In this document: positions 41,901-51,406 of the stretch, in pieces
Layout of the letters: each line of letters opens with the position of its first letter
How positions within the stretch are numbered: the stretch's first letter is position 1
Assembly (NCBI GenBank): GCA_017522345.1
Contig: JAFWZN010000091.1
Coordinates: forward strand, 1 to 64,000
Origin: Clostridia bacterium
Lineage (GTDB): Bacteria > Bacillota > Clostridia > Christensenellales > Aristaeellaceae
Length of the DNA stretch: 64,000 nt
Reading direction: 5' to 3'
Translations under genes and position numbers: made by a program
Notes under the pieces: generated by a model
What the model saw: only the letters and a program-made list of their open reading frames with translations
The model's database searches: none
What the model was told of the DNA's origin: nothing

Positions 41901-43550
41901 TTACGCTTCCTGATTCGCCTTTGCCGCCTCGTTAAGCGCACTTATTTTTTTATCGTATTTCTGTCCCCTTCGGATGCGCTCAATCAGCTGATCCTTGCCT
42001 TCAAATTCCATCATTTCAATGCACGTAAGCGCCTGCTCAGCGTTTTCAGGCTTAAAAAATCCGAGCGCATAAAATTCCTTGGCAAGCTCGTTTCTCTGAA
42101 GCATATGCATCGGGCTTGAGCGCTGGGGACGGATTTTGATGTCGAATACGGGCGCAGAATAGAAGTATTTTGCGTCCTCGCCTCTGGCGCGGATGCGGGC
42201 GTTGCAGAACCGAATGTACTTCATGCCGTTTTGCGCGCCCATAACGCGAAAGCATCTTGGCTCGGTATAAAACTGGCGAATAAGCTCGATGACCAGATGA
42301 CAGATGCGGGTAAAGGCGCGGTAGCTGCTTTTGAGCGCGTCTCGTGAAAGCTTGTCGCCCGCGCTTTGAAGCGCCATGATCGCGCCGGCCGCCGTCACGC
42401 CGCCGGAGGACGCGCCCTGAGAGAAATCGCGGTTTCCGCTGGTTTGCTTGAGCTCGTCGATTTTGCCGTTCAAAATGGCGATGAGCGCGCCGTTTACCGG
42501 ACGCATTTCAATTTGACGAATGCTGTCCGTCGGCGCTGAGCCGCCCTGATAATGCACAAAATCGTTGCTTAAATCGGCGTATTCCTCTTCATTGATCGCG
42601 CCGTCGGAACGAATGAAGAAGCGGGGACGCGCGGACATAAGCGCGCTTTTCAATATGACGCTGTTAAGCTTGTCAATGTACATCTGCGGCTGCTTGCAAA
42701 CGTCGATAAAGCCAAAGCCCGCCGGAGAATCCGCCTCCTGAAACTGGACGTCAAACACAAACGGATACTGGCCGTGGTCGTAATAGCCGCGTTCAAAATA
42801 CCGTTCGTCGTTTTCGGACGCGTACAAAAGCTCTCCGCATACGAATTTCACGAAATGTACAACGTCGCGCCCGTTCACGCGTTTTTTGTAATACCAGTCC
42901 ACCACAACGCTTCTGTCGCCCGGCTCCTTGCGCGTGTTTTTGTAATTGGTTTCGGTAATCATGCCGCCGGTCAGCTTGCCTTCAAGAAACGGCCATGCTT
43001 CAAGCAGCGTTTCATTGTCCACGCTTTCGATATGAAAAATGTTTTTGGAGTACTGGATGTTTTTGATCCCCGGCTCCCAATACAGGCATAGAGGATCGAT
43101 CGGTCGAATGTCGATGTCTCCCATGCCGCCGAGCCTCGACGGATTCCAGAAAACGCCCGTTATGCCCGTTCCGCCCTTTAGTTTCGTCCACCATACATCA
43201 GAATAAACTTCCTCGTAATCGTTCTGCTCTAAAATCACAGGCAGAATCGCGCTCAGCGCCTCCGCGTCCGGCTGATCTCCCTCCTCTCTCGGAAGCAGAA
43301 AAGGCTCGGGGTAATTGTCCATCGCATCCGCATGCTTTCCGGCAATGGAGTTTAAAAGCCACGCGCTGGTCGCCGAAATTTCCTCCGGGTTCTTATGTAA
43401 GGAAGGATCGCATCTTCTTAAGCGATACCACTCCTCGTTGTCGATCAGCCTGGCTTCCAAAGACGCCTTTTGGTTTCGGTATCGGATAAGCGTTCGCTCG
43501 GCCTCCAGAATCCGTTCCTTGGTAATGGTCGCATTCAAGGGAAACACCAT
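41901..43550 (-). CDS. Phage portal protein
   Basis: A 549-residue protein resembling tailed-phage portal proteins: an N-terminal helical part (ERTLIRYRNQKASLEARLID, WLLNSIAGKHADAMDNYPEP), a central beta-rich clip/stem region (GDIDIRPIDPLCLYWEPGIKN) and the helical FSQGASSGGVTAAGAIMALQSAGDKLSRDALKSSY block that fits the crown/wing region. The portal ring sits at one capsid vertex and lets DNA in. It starts 12 bases after the large terminase ends and is followed directly by a terminator, so no capsid gene follows. The frame is intact. Confidence 0.82.
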   Translation of the reverse strand: MVFPLNATITKERILEAERTLIRYRNQKASLEARLIDNEEWYRLRRCDPSLHKNPEEISATSAWLLNSIAGKHADAMDNYPEPFLLPREEGDQPDAEALSAILPVILEQNDYEEVYSDVWWTKLKGGTGITGVFWNPSRLGGMGDIDIRPIDPLCLYWEPGIKNIQYSKNIFHIESVDNETLLEAWPFLEGKLTGGMITETNYKNTRKEPGDRSVVVDWYYKKRVNGRDVVHFVKFVCGELLYASENDERYFERGYYDHGQYPFVFDVQFQEADSPAGFGFIDVCKQPQMYIDKLNSVILKSALMSARPRFFIRSDGAINEEEYADLSNDFVHYQGGSAPTDSIRQIEMRPVNGALIAILNGKIDELKQTSGNRDFSQGASSGGVTAAGAIMALQSAGDKLSRDALKSSYRAFTRICHLVIELIRQFYTEPRCFRVMGAQNGMKYIRFCNARIRARGEDAKYFYSAPVFDIKIRPQRSSPMHMLQRNELAKEFYALGFFKPENAEQALTCIEMMEFEGKDQLIERIRRGQKYDKKISALNEAAKANQEA

Positions 43551-43562
43551 AAAATCTCTCCT

Positions 43563-44999
43563 TTATACGCGGTAAAACCGCGCGCTTATTGATTTTTTCA
43601 GATCCAGCGGGTCATCCCGCACAGCGCCTGATTTGACAGGCAGCGCCGGGGAAATGGGATTTTCCATCAGCACATAGCGGCATTCGTCGTAAATGTGATC
43701 TTCCTGAGAGGAGTTTACGTCCTCAACCATGCGCGTGTCATAGGTAAGCGACGGAACGGTTCTTATGAAATGCACGCAGGTAGAAAAAATCTGCAGCATC
43801 GGCCGCCCGTCTTTTTGAAAGGCGAAGCGATAATGAAACTGCATTTTTCCGGGCAGACGCGTATTGTCGCCGGGCTGAAAATAGCAGTAGTTCGGGTGTC
43901 TGGCCATCATTGCGGCCACGGATTCGCCGCGTGATTCGTCAAAAATCGAAGGATCCGCAACGCCCGTAATCACTCTGCCCTTTAAAAGCTCGTTTTCATT
44001 TTCCATTCTTCGTATATTTTCGGCAATTTTGTTCGGCGCTTCCCGCGTGCCCTCATTGGGCGTTCCCGTGCAGCCGTACAATTCGCAGATGCGGTACAGC
44101 CGTCCGTCCTCATCCGCCGCGTACCAGCCCACAGAATACGGCCTTGCATAGCCGAAATCCAGCCCCCGCCAGATGCGCCAGTGCTTTGGAATCCGAAACG
44201 GCTTGATCACATGGGTAAAAAGTCCGTCCTCATAATGCACAGGATCGTTCACCCATTCCCTGAACACCTGTCCGTCAAATGAATCCCAGTTGCCGTACAG
44301 CTGCGCGTTTCTCTGCGCGTCGGGAAGCATGGCAAGGTTTGCAAGATAGCTTCTGTCGTTTTGTAAAAGCGCTTCATTGTCATACACCGTCGCGGGAATA
44401 AAAATGCGGCTTCTTTCCTGCCTCTCCTCCGTCCCCTCGGGCGTTCGGATGACGCAGGTCTCGGTGACGGGCGTAAACGGCGGCGCGCAGGTGATAAACC
44501 GATCCTTCACCCATCCGTGCCCGACGCCGCCGGGATTTGTTGTGGCTCTGATTCCCACAAACGTACCCGGACCCGACGGGCGGTTTCTTGAAAACATGAA
44601 CGAATATTCATCCCACGTAAAATGCGTAAGCTCGTCAAATATGATCAGATCAAACTGCCGTCCTCGGTAGCTTTCGGTGTCGCTTGCCGTGTGCATGCTT
44701 CCAAACGAAACCCTTGCGCCGGAAGGAAACGTCCACCTGTGGGATGTGGAATTATACTTGACCCCCGGAAACATTTTTGGATAATACATGCGGGATTTAT
44801 CAATCAGCTCAGTCAGCTGCGGATACGTTTTTCGAAGAATCAGCGCCTGAAAATGCGGAATATGCACCCAGTACAGCGGAAGCATTACCGCCGCCTCGCT
44901 CTTTCCCCCGCCCGCAGCGCCCCCGTACAGACACTCGTATTCCCGCCTTTTTAGGAACATCGCCTGCTTTTTCTGCGGCTTCCAGATGACGTTATGCAT
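43563..44999 (-). CDS. Phage terminase large subunit
   Basis: A 478-residue protein with both terminase domains. ATPase: Walker A GGAAGGGKSEAA (Lys33), Walker B FDLIIFDE (Asp123-Glu124), and a C-motif in GIRATTNPGG. Nuclease (RuvC-like): first Asp in IWRGLDFGYARPYSVGWYA, a second in ITGVADPSIFD and a third acidic cluster near QEDHIYDECRYV. All expected catalytic residues look intact. The start is ATG 44999 with GGAGGAGG just upstream, inside the small upstream gene; a longer frame reaches 45086 but lacks a site. It packages DNA into phage heads using ATP. Confidence 0.92.
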   Translation of the reverse strand: MHNVIWKPQKKQAMFLKRREYECLYGGAAGGGKSEAAVMLPLYWVHIPHFQALILRKTYPQLTELIDKSRMYYPKMFPGVKYNSTSHRWTFPSGARVSFGSMHTASDTESYRGRQFDLIIFDELTHFTWDEYSFMFSRNRPSGPGTFVGIRATTNPGGVGHGWVKDRFITCAPPFTPVTETCVIRTPEGTEERQERSRIFIPATVYDNEALLQNDRSYLANLAMLPDAQRNAQLYGNWDSFDGQVFREWVNDPVHYEDGLFTHVIKPFRIPKHWRIWRGLDFGYARPYSVGWYAADEDGRLYRICELYGCTGTPNEGTREAPNKIAENIRRMENENELLKGRVITGVADPSIFDESRGESVAAMMARHPNYCYFQPGDNTRLPGKMQFHYRFAFQKDGRPMLQIFSTCVHFIRTVPSLTYDTRMVEDVNSSQEDHIYDECRYVLMENPISPALPVKSGAVRDDPLDLKKSISARFYRV

Positions 45000-45438
45000 G
45001 TTCCTCCTCCGGCGCGGGCAGAAGAACAACGCCCGTTTCCGCTCCATCTTTGTCCGGCGGCGCGATTTTCCTTGCCTCAAGCTCAAGCTTCTTAAGCTGC
45101 ACGCTCATTTCGCGCTCCGCATCCGGCGATAGAAGCCCGTTAAGGCTGCGGACAACGTCTGCAAGCTCCTTAATCGCCTGAATCACATCCCTGAGATGCC
45201 TGATATTGCGGGTCTTAAGCTCGATCTCCGTAACCGTGCCCGACGATTTTTCCTGAAAGACGTGGCGGGTGAATTGATTTTCGTCCTTCAGCATATCCAT
45301 AATTTCGTCCGCAGCCATGTCCGCGCATTTTTTAAGCGCATCCATCTGCGTGCTCGGCGAAAGCTTTTTGCCTTTCACGCTTTTTATGCGCGTAATTTTC
45401 GCGTCCGCATCCTGCCAGACGGTCTTTTCCTCTTCCAC
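44992..45438 (-). CDS. Phage terminase small subunit-like protein
   Basis: A 148-residue, highly charged helical protein. By its place directly before and overlapping (8 bases) the large terminase it is probably the small, DNA-recognising subunit. Its sequence gives only weak support: a helical N-terminal part with KLSPSTQMDALKKCADMAADEI and a coiled-coil-like LRDVIQAIKELADVVRSLNGLL, with no clear HTH. The start is GTG 45438, 7 bases after AAGGAGGA; the TTG at 45444 is too close to that site. Confidence 0.55.
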   Translation of the reverse strand: MEEEKTVWQDADAKITRIKSVKGKKLSPSTQMDALKKCADMAADEIMDMLKDENQFTRHVFQEKSSGTVTEIELKTRNIRHLRDVIQAIKELADVVRSLNGLLSPDAEREMSVQLKKLELEARKIAPPDKDGAETGVVLLPAPEEEHA

Positions 45439-45519
45439 ACACAATCCTCCTTTCGGTTAGTGAGTGTACACGTTTTCCTTCTCGCTCTCTACACGCCGAA
45501 AAAAATTTCTCGAACCGTA

Positions 45520-45548
45520 TTTACAAACCCATAATTGAATGGTATAAT
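45520..45548 (+). promoter_or_regulatory. gdhA promoter
   Basis: TTTACA (45520-45525), a 17-base spacer and TATAAT (45543-45548), 66 bases before the gdhA start. This divergent gap shows no clear promoter for the phage genes on the other strand. Confidence 0.75.
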
Positions 45549-45584
45549 CTCTCCATATTTCAAATTCAAACTGAATTTGCATAA

Positions 45585-46964
<1,380 letters not shown>

Positions 46965-46980
46965 TTTCTTCCTAAAAACA

Positions 46981-47029
46981 ACAGGACTTTGCAAAGAGCA
47001 TGTTCTCTGCGCAAAGCCCTGTCTTTTTA
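46981..47029 (+). terminator. gdhA terminator
   Basis: ACAGGACTTTGC (46981-46992) pairs with GCAAAGCCCTGT (47011-47022, one mismatch) around a smaller AGAG/CTCT stem, followed by CTTTTTAT. Confidence 0.9.
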
Positions 47030-47117
47030 TGCCGGAAACCAATTACAAAAACCTTCTTCGTCATGTGATAAGATTTATCCATCATCAAGAAAGCAATGAA
47101 AAAAAGGAGCGGTTCAC

Positions 47118-47489
47118 ATGACAAAGAAGCTTATGATCTACGGTGCGATTTTCTGTTTGGCGATAGCCATCCTTGCAGCGATCATTCCCTGCGGCAGCCA
47201 GCCGTCACAGAATATTCCTGCGGCATCCACTCCGCGCCCCTCAACTTCCTCTTCTTACGCATATTCCTATACTTCGAATTACGGCTATAACCATTATTCC
47301 TCTTACGATGATGACGATTCCTTCACCATGGAATGCTATCGCTGCAGCGGCAGTGGAAGATGCGAAGACTGTCACGGCAGCGGCCGAAGCAAGCTGACCG
47401 GCGTTCTGGGCGCCTCCGGCTGCGCCTTGTGCGAGGCTTCCGGCCGATGCTATAAATGCAACGGCAAGGGATATACCGTGCATTATTGA
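47118..47489 (+). CDS. Exported protein with four DnaJ-type zinc-finger motifs
   Basis: A 123-residue protein with an N-terminal hydrophobic segment (about 5-25), a Ser/Thr/Tyr/Asp-rich linker (30-70) and a C-terminal region with four C-x-x-C motifs at Cys73/76, 82/85, 102/105 and 111/114, in the pattern C-x-x-C-x-G-x-G (CYRCSGSG, CEDCHGSG, CALCEASG, CYKCNGKG). This is the layout of the DnaJ Cys-rich domain, which binds two zinc ions, but there is no J domain. Cys25 (IIPC) is not a good lipobox, so it is probably a membrane-anchored outer-face domain. Function unknown. Confidence 0.75.
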   Translation: MTKKLMIYGAIFCLAIAILAAIIPCGSQPSQNIPAASTPRPSTSSSYAYSYTSNYGYNHYSSYDDDDSFTMECYRCSGSGRCEDCHGSGRSKLTGVLGASGCALCEASGRCYKCNGKGYTVHY

Positions 47490-47560
47490 TCCCAATAAAA
47501 TATGCGGGCCCAAACGGAAGCCGATAACCTGTGGAACAAGTTCATAAACCCGGATAAAAC

Positions 47561-47598
47561 AAGCGAAACCGCTTTTCACTCTGCGGTTTCGCTCATTT
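47561..47598. terminator. Bidirectional terminator
   Basis: AGCGAAACCGC (47562-47572) and GCGGTTTCGCT (47583-47593) form a perfect 11-bp stem followed by CATTTTTTATTTTT, between convergent genes. Confidence 0.92.
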
Positions 47599-47645
47599 TT
47601 TATTTTTCAATCTTTTTATCGGCATTCGGTATCGTATCAATCGTC

Positions 47646-47996
47646 TCAGCGTCTTAGAATTTTCTCCATCGGTTTTCCTTTGGAAAGTTCATCCACAAGC
47701 TTATCCAGATACCGGATTTCCAGCATTCGCTCATCTTCAATCTCGCTCAGTTTCACGCCGCAGACCGAGCCTGTGATTTTTTTGCGATTCTCATTGGGAT
47801 AGGGCATGTTTTCAAAAAAAGCGCCGTATGAAAGATCGCTTTTCAAAAATCCTTCCACTTCCTCCGCCGTATAGCCGGTCAGCCACACAGTCGCTTCCAT
47901 AACTTCCGCCCGCGTCCTTCCCTTCCTCTCCGCCTTTGCAATCAGGAGCGGAAACACCTTTGAAAAGGGCATCGCAAAGATTTTCTGATTGTCCAT
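47646..47996 (-). CDS. DUF2200-family protein
   Basis: A 116-residue soluble protein that I recognise as DUF2200: FAMPFSKVFPLLIAKAERKGRTRAEVMEATVWLTGYT near the start and a conserved middle NMPYPNENRKKITGSVCGVKLSEIEDERMLEIRYLDKLVDELSKGKPMEKILR. The function of the family is not known. The start is ATG 47996 with GGAGG 6 bases upstream. It lies 13 bases after copA, so it is read from the copper operon; whether it deals with copper is unknown. Confidence 0.8.
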   Translation of the reverse strand: MDNQKIFAMPFSKVFPLLIAKAERKGRTRAEVMEATVWLTGYTAEEVEGFLKSDLSYGAFFENMPYPNENRKKITGSVCGVKLSEIEDERMLEIRYLDKLVDELSKGKPMEKILRR

Positions 47997-48009
47997 TCCC
48001 GGCCTCCGT

Positions 48010-48213
48010 TTATTCAATCCCCGTAACCTCGTAACCTGCGTCAATCACGGCCTGTTTGAGCGTTTCAACCGTCACGTCGCCCGTAATTTCGATTGCCGCC
48101 TGTCCCTTCTCAAGGTCCACTTCGGCTTTCACGCCCTCAAAGGCATTTAAAACCTTGGTCACTCTGGCATGGCAATGCATGCACATCATTCCTTCGATTT
48201 TCATGGTAATCAT
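48010..48213 (-). CDS. copZ: Possible internal start giving a free CopZ-like chaperone
   Basis: Within copA, in the same frame, AGGAGG (48222-48227) precedes ATG 48213 by 8 bases. Initiation there would yield 67 residues that are exactly one heavy-metal-associated domain with the copper ligands Met-x-Cys-x-x-Cys (MMCMHC), the size of a normal CopZ. Whether the start is used is not shown; the alternative is that it is only part of the fusion protein. Confidence 0.4.
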   Translation of the reverse strand: MITMKIEGMMCMHCHARVTKVLNAFEGVKAEVDLEKGQAAIEITGDVTVETLKQAVIDAGYEVTGIE

Positions 48214-50544
48214 GGTTTTTTCCTCCTGATTCATAATTTCTTCTGGTTTTTTCTCCGCATCGCATGAAGCGGGGCAGGCGTTTTCAATCCTGATGGGCTC
48301 AAATTTTCTGAGTCTGAGCGCATTGGTTACAACAAACAGGCTCGAAAGGCTCATCGCGCCTGCCGCGATCATGGGGCTTAATGTAATTCCGAAAAGGGGA
48401 TACAGCGCGCCCGCCGCGACGGGGATTCCAAGCACATTGTAGAAAAATGCCCAGAAAAGGTTCTGCTTGATCGCCTTCATAACCGCCCGGCTCAGGCGAA
48501 TCGCGTTTGCCACGTCCACTGGATCGCTCTTCATGAGAATCAGATCCGCGCTTTCAATCGCGACGTCCGTACCTGCGCCGATAGCGATACCCACGTCCGC
48601 CGTTTTAAGCGCGGGCGCGTCGTTTACGCCGTCGCCCACCATGGCGACAAATTTGCCCTCCGCACGGATTTTTGCAATCTCCTTTGCCTTATCGCCCGGA
48701 AGCACGCCGGACAGCGCCTTGGCGACACCCAGTTTTCCCGCAACCGCCTGCGCGGTTTTTTCGTTGTCTCCCGTCAGCATAATAGTTTCAACGCCGATAT
48801 CAGAAAGCGCCTTGACCGCGCCAAAGGACGTCGGCTTTACCGCATCCGCCACGCCAATCACGCCGAAAACGCCCTTGTCAGACGCAAATACCAGCGGCGT
48901 CTGTCCTTCTTCCGCCATTTTTTCTGCATCCCTGATCGCTTCGGACGTGATTTTTCCCATTTCCTTCATCCACGAAACGCTGCCGCCGTAAACGGTTTCT
49001 CCGTTGATTTCGGCCTTCACACCGCGTCCAGGGATCGCTTCAAAGCCAACCGCGGGTATAAGATCTATGCTTCTCGCCTGCGCATATCCGTTCACCGCCT
49101 TTGCAAGCGGATGCTCGCTTGCGCACTCAACGGACGCGGCAAGGGCAATCAGCTCGTCCTCCCGCTTTCCATAGGCAGCCACCTTGGAAACCACGGGCTT
49201 TCCCATGGTGAGCGTGCCGGTTTTATCCATTACAGCCAGATTCACCTTGTACGCGCTTTCAAGCGCCTCGCCGGATCTGATCAGAATGCCGCTCTCGGCG
49301 CCCTTGCCCATACCGACCATGATCGCGACAGGGGTCGCAAGGCCCAACGCACATGGGCATGAAATGACCAGAACCGAAATCGCACGGGACAGCGCAAATT
49401 CCAGCTTTTGATCGAAAACCAGCCACAAAGCAAACGTAATCAGCGAAATTGCCATCACAATCGGGACAAACACACCCGCGATTTTATCTGCCATGCGCGC
49501 AATCGGCGCTTTGGCAGCGCTGGCGTCCTCGACCATGCGGATGATCTTTGAAAACGCCGCCTCCTCGCCCGCATGCGTCACCTTCATTTTGAAAAAGCGA
49601 TTGAGATTTACCGTCGCGCCCGTAACCCTGTCGCCCGCCGCCTTGTCCACGGGCATGCTCTCGCCGGTAATCGCGCTTTCATCCACGCTCGCATCACCCC
49701 ACACAATCACGCCGTCTGCAGGAATGCGCGTGCCGGGTCTTACGCAAAGGATGTCTCCAACCTGAATTTCGCCCGCCGGAATCTCCAGCTCCTGCCCGTT
49801 TTCCTCGCGGATGGCGGTTTCCGGCTGCAAATCCATAAGCTTTTCAAGCGCCTCGCCGGTTTTGCCCTTGCTTTTGGCCTCCATGTATTTTCCAAGGTTG
49901 ATGAGCGCCAATATCATGACCGCCGACTCAAAATACAGATCATGCGCGTATCTGTGAACAAGCTCCATATTTTCGGATGCAAGGCCGAAATTGATCCTGA
50001 ACATGGCAAATACGCCGTAAGCAAGGCTCGCCATGCTGCCGACCGCAATCAGCGAATCCATATTGGGCGAACGCTTCCAAAGCGCTTTAAAGCCGCGCTC
50101 ATAATACGCGCGATTGATATATGCAACCGGCAGACACAAAACGAGCTGAATCAGCGCATAATTCGCGCTCATGTCCATGCCTGATAAAAACGCGGGAAGC
50201 GGAAGGCCCGCCATGCTGCCCATTGAAACATACATCAGCGGAATCATGAAAATGAACGACAAAATTGTCCGGATTTTCATGGCCCGGATTTCTTTTTCCC
50301 GCGCGTCGTTTGCGCTTGACTCCTTTTTCGGCTTTTCGCCTTTGACCTCGCAGCCGTAGCCCGCATCGGTTACGGCGCTGTTGATTTTTTCTGCGGTAAC
50401 CGTTTCATCCATCTCCACCTGCATCTTTCCCGCAAGGAGATTTACGTCGCACTTCAAAACGCCGTCAAGCGCCCTGACCGCCTTTTCCACGCGCGCGGAA
50501 CACGCCGCGCACGTCATACCCGTTACAATAAAATCCTTTTTCAT
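48010..50544 (-). CDS. copA: Copper P-type ATPase with fused C-terminal CopZ domain
   Basis: An 844-residue P1B-type ATPase. In order: an N-terminal heavy-metal domain ([13 protein letters not shown], residues 1-70), membrane helices, the actuator motif [10 protein letters not shown], the transport motif SCPCALG in helix 6, the phosphorylation site [11 protein letters not shown], the [11 protein letters not shown] hinge, the last helices, then a linker and a second heavy-metal domain (about 776-844) with [13 protein letters not shown]-terminal fused HMA domain is unusual. An AGGAGG (48222-48227) stands 8 bases before in-frame ATG 48213, so a free 67-residue CopZ-like chaperone could also be made from this frame. 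It exports Cu(I) and is overlapped by csoR. Confidence 0.93.
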   Translation of the reverse strand: MKKDFIVTGMTCAACSARVEKAVRALDGVLKCDVNLLAGKMQVEMDETVTAEKINSAVTDAGYGCEVKGEKPKKESSANDAREKEIRAMKIRTILSFIFMIPLMYVSMGSMAGLPLPAFLSGMDMSANYALIQLVLCLPVAYINRAYYERGFKALWKRSPNMDSLIAVGSMASLAYGVFAMFRINFGLASENMELVHRYAHDLYFESAVMILALINLGKYMEAKSKGKTGEALEKLMDLQPETAIREENGQELEIPAGEIQVGDILCVRPGTRIPADGVIVWGDASVDESAITGESMPVDKAAGDRVTGATVNLNRFFKMKVTHAGEEAAFSKIIRMVEDASAAKAPIARMADKIAGVFVPIVMAISLITFALWLVFDQKLEFALSRAISVLVISCPCALGLATPVAIMVGMGKGAESGILIRSGEALESAYKVNLAVMDKTGTLTMGKPVVSKVAAYGKREDELIALAASVECASEHPLAKAVNGYAQARSIDLIPAVGFEAIPGRGVKAEINGETVYGGSVSWMKEMGKITSEAIRDAEKMAEEGQTPLVFASDKGVFGVIGVADAVKPTSFGAVKALSDIGVETIMLTGDNEKTAQAVAGKLGVAKALSGVLPGDKAKEIAKIRAEGKFVAMVGDGVNDAPALKTADVGIAIGAGTDVAIESADLILMKSDPVDVANAIRLSRAVMKAIKQNLFWAFFYNVLGIPVAAGALYPLFGITLSPMIAAGAMSLSSLFVVTNALRLRKFEPIRIENACPASCDAEKKPEEIMNQEEKTMITMKIEGMMCMHCHARVTKVLNAFEGVKAEVDLEKGQAAIEITGDVTVETLKQAVIDAGYEVTGIE

Positions 50545-50804
50545 CTTGCTAACCTCGTTAAGACCTGTACCATTTCCTCGATCTTTTGATCCTTCTCTTC
50601 CTCCGTCGCCGCGTTTTTCACACAGCTTTTCATGTGCGCGGAAAGCACATCCATGTTGGCTTTTCGAATCAGCGCCTCCGTTGCCAGCAGTTGATTGGAA
50701 ATCTCAACGCAATAGCGATCCTCCTCGATCATTTTAAGCGCGGCCTCAATCTGCCCGCGCGCCGTGCGTAAAAGCAGGGAAACCGCCTGTTTGTCCGCTT
50801 TCAT
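50541..50804 (-). CDS. csoR: CsoR-family copper-sensing repressor
   Basis: An 87-residue, all-helical CsoR protein. The Cu(I) ligands of the family are present at the right spacing: Cys32 ([12 protein letters not shown]), His57 and Cys61 (LSAHMKSC). Helix 1 holds the conserved [16 protein letters not shown]. In relatives the apo-protein represses its operon and releases DNA when it binds copper. It overlaps copA by 4 bases and has GGAGG before the ATG. Confidence 0.93.
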   Translation of the reverse strand: MKADKQAVSLLLRTARGQIEAALKMIEEDRYCVEISNQLLATEALIRKANMDVLSAHMKSCVKNAATEEEKDQKIEEMVQVLTRLAR

Positions 50805-50946
50805 ACTTAGTATACCTCCGTATTTCTGTTTTCTCTGTGATCTTGTTACGTTTCCTGATCAAAATGTATTTTCGTATCATCAAATACGTATCCCTTCACT
50901 TCAAACGCAATTCTATACTGCGAATCCGCACATACAACCTACTCGC

Positions 50947-50974
50947 TTATCCCTCCCCCCGGGGGAGGGGTATG
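50947..50974. promoter_or_regulatory. GC-rich palindrome, candidate CsoR operator
   Basis: CCCTCCCCC (50951-50959), one C, then GGGGGAGGG (50961-50969), flanked by TAT on both sides. G/C tracts in dyad with flanking TA are characteristic of CsoR operators. It is about 145 bases upstream of csoR, which is far, and no clear promoter stands next to it, so it may instead be part of the neighbouring repeat. Confidence 0.4.
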
Positions 50975-50975
50975 G

Positions 50976-51335
50976 TCATCAATAAACCTCCGCAAGCGTT
51001 ATAGGCAGGAAGCGCACTTTCTCTCCTTCTTCCATCGATTTTTGCGACGTGCACGGCAAAAATCGTGCGTTTTCACAAAGCGAAGCTACTGAAAACGTTT
51101 CCCCTTTTCCATCCCCGCGCATCTATCACGCTGGATTTCAGTAGATCGGCCCCTCTCATCAACAAACCTCTGGGTGAGGCATGGAGAGGGAGCGCACTCC
51201 CTCTCTATTTTCAATCGATTTTGGCGGCATGTACTTAAAAATCGCGCGTTTTCACAAAGCGCAGCGACTGAAAACGCTTCCCCTTTCCGATCCCCGCCCG
51301 GAAATTTAAGAAGAATTTCAGGGGATCGGCCCCTC
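50976..51335. repeat. Two tandem diverged copies of a 180-bp repeat
   Basis: Copy 1 (50976-51155) and copy 2 (51156-51335) are each exactly 180 bases, start with TCATCAA-AAACCTC and end with GATCGGCCCCTC. Two stem-loops are kept in both: CGATTTT...AAAATCG (10 bp in copy 1, 7 bp in copy 2) and GTTTTCA...TGAAAAC. A third TCATCAA follows at 51336. It fills most of the csoR-methyltransferase gap. A frame on the minus strand (51436-51086) runs through the copies but is not a credible gene. Confidence 0.85.
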
Positions 51336-51406
51336 TCATCAAAAAAGACACTTTTTTGATGACTTGAAATCCCGTTGCGGCTTAAAACTGCAACGGGATT
51401 TTTTAT
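51336..51406. terminator. Two hairpins at the end of the methyltransferase gene
   Basis: TCATCAAAAAAG and CTTTTTTGATGA (51336-51362) form a perfect 12-bp stem with a 3-base loop; AATCCCGTTGC (51368-51378) and GCAACGGGATT (51390-51400) form an 11-bp stem followed by TTTTT on the plus strand. The second is best as a plus-strand terminator but may serve the leftward methyltransferase gene too. Confidence 0.6.

Noticed and set aside
41901..45438. Complete prophage
   Set aside because: Only packaging genes are present; no integrase, capsid, tail or lysis gene and no flanking direct repeats in the window.
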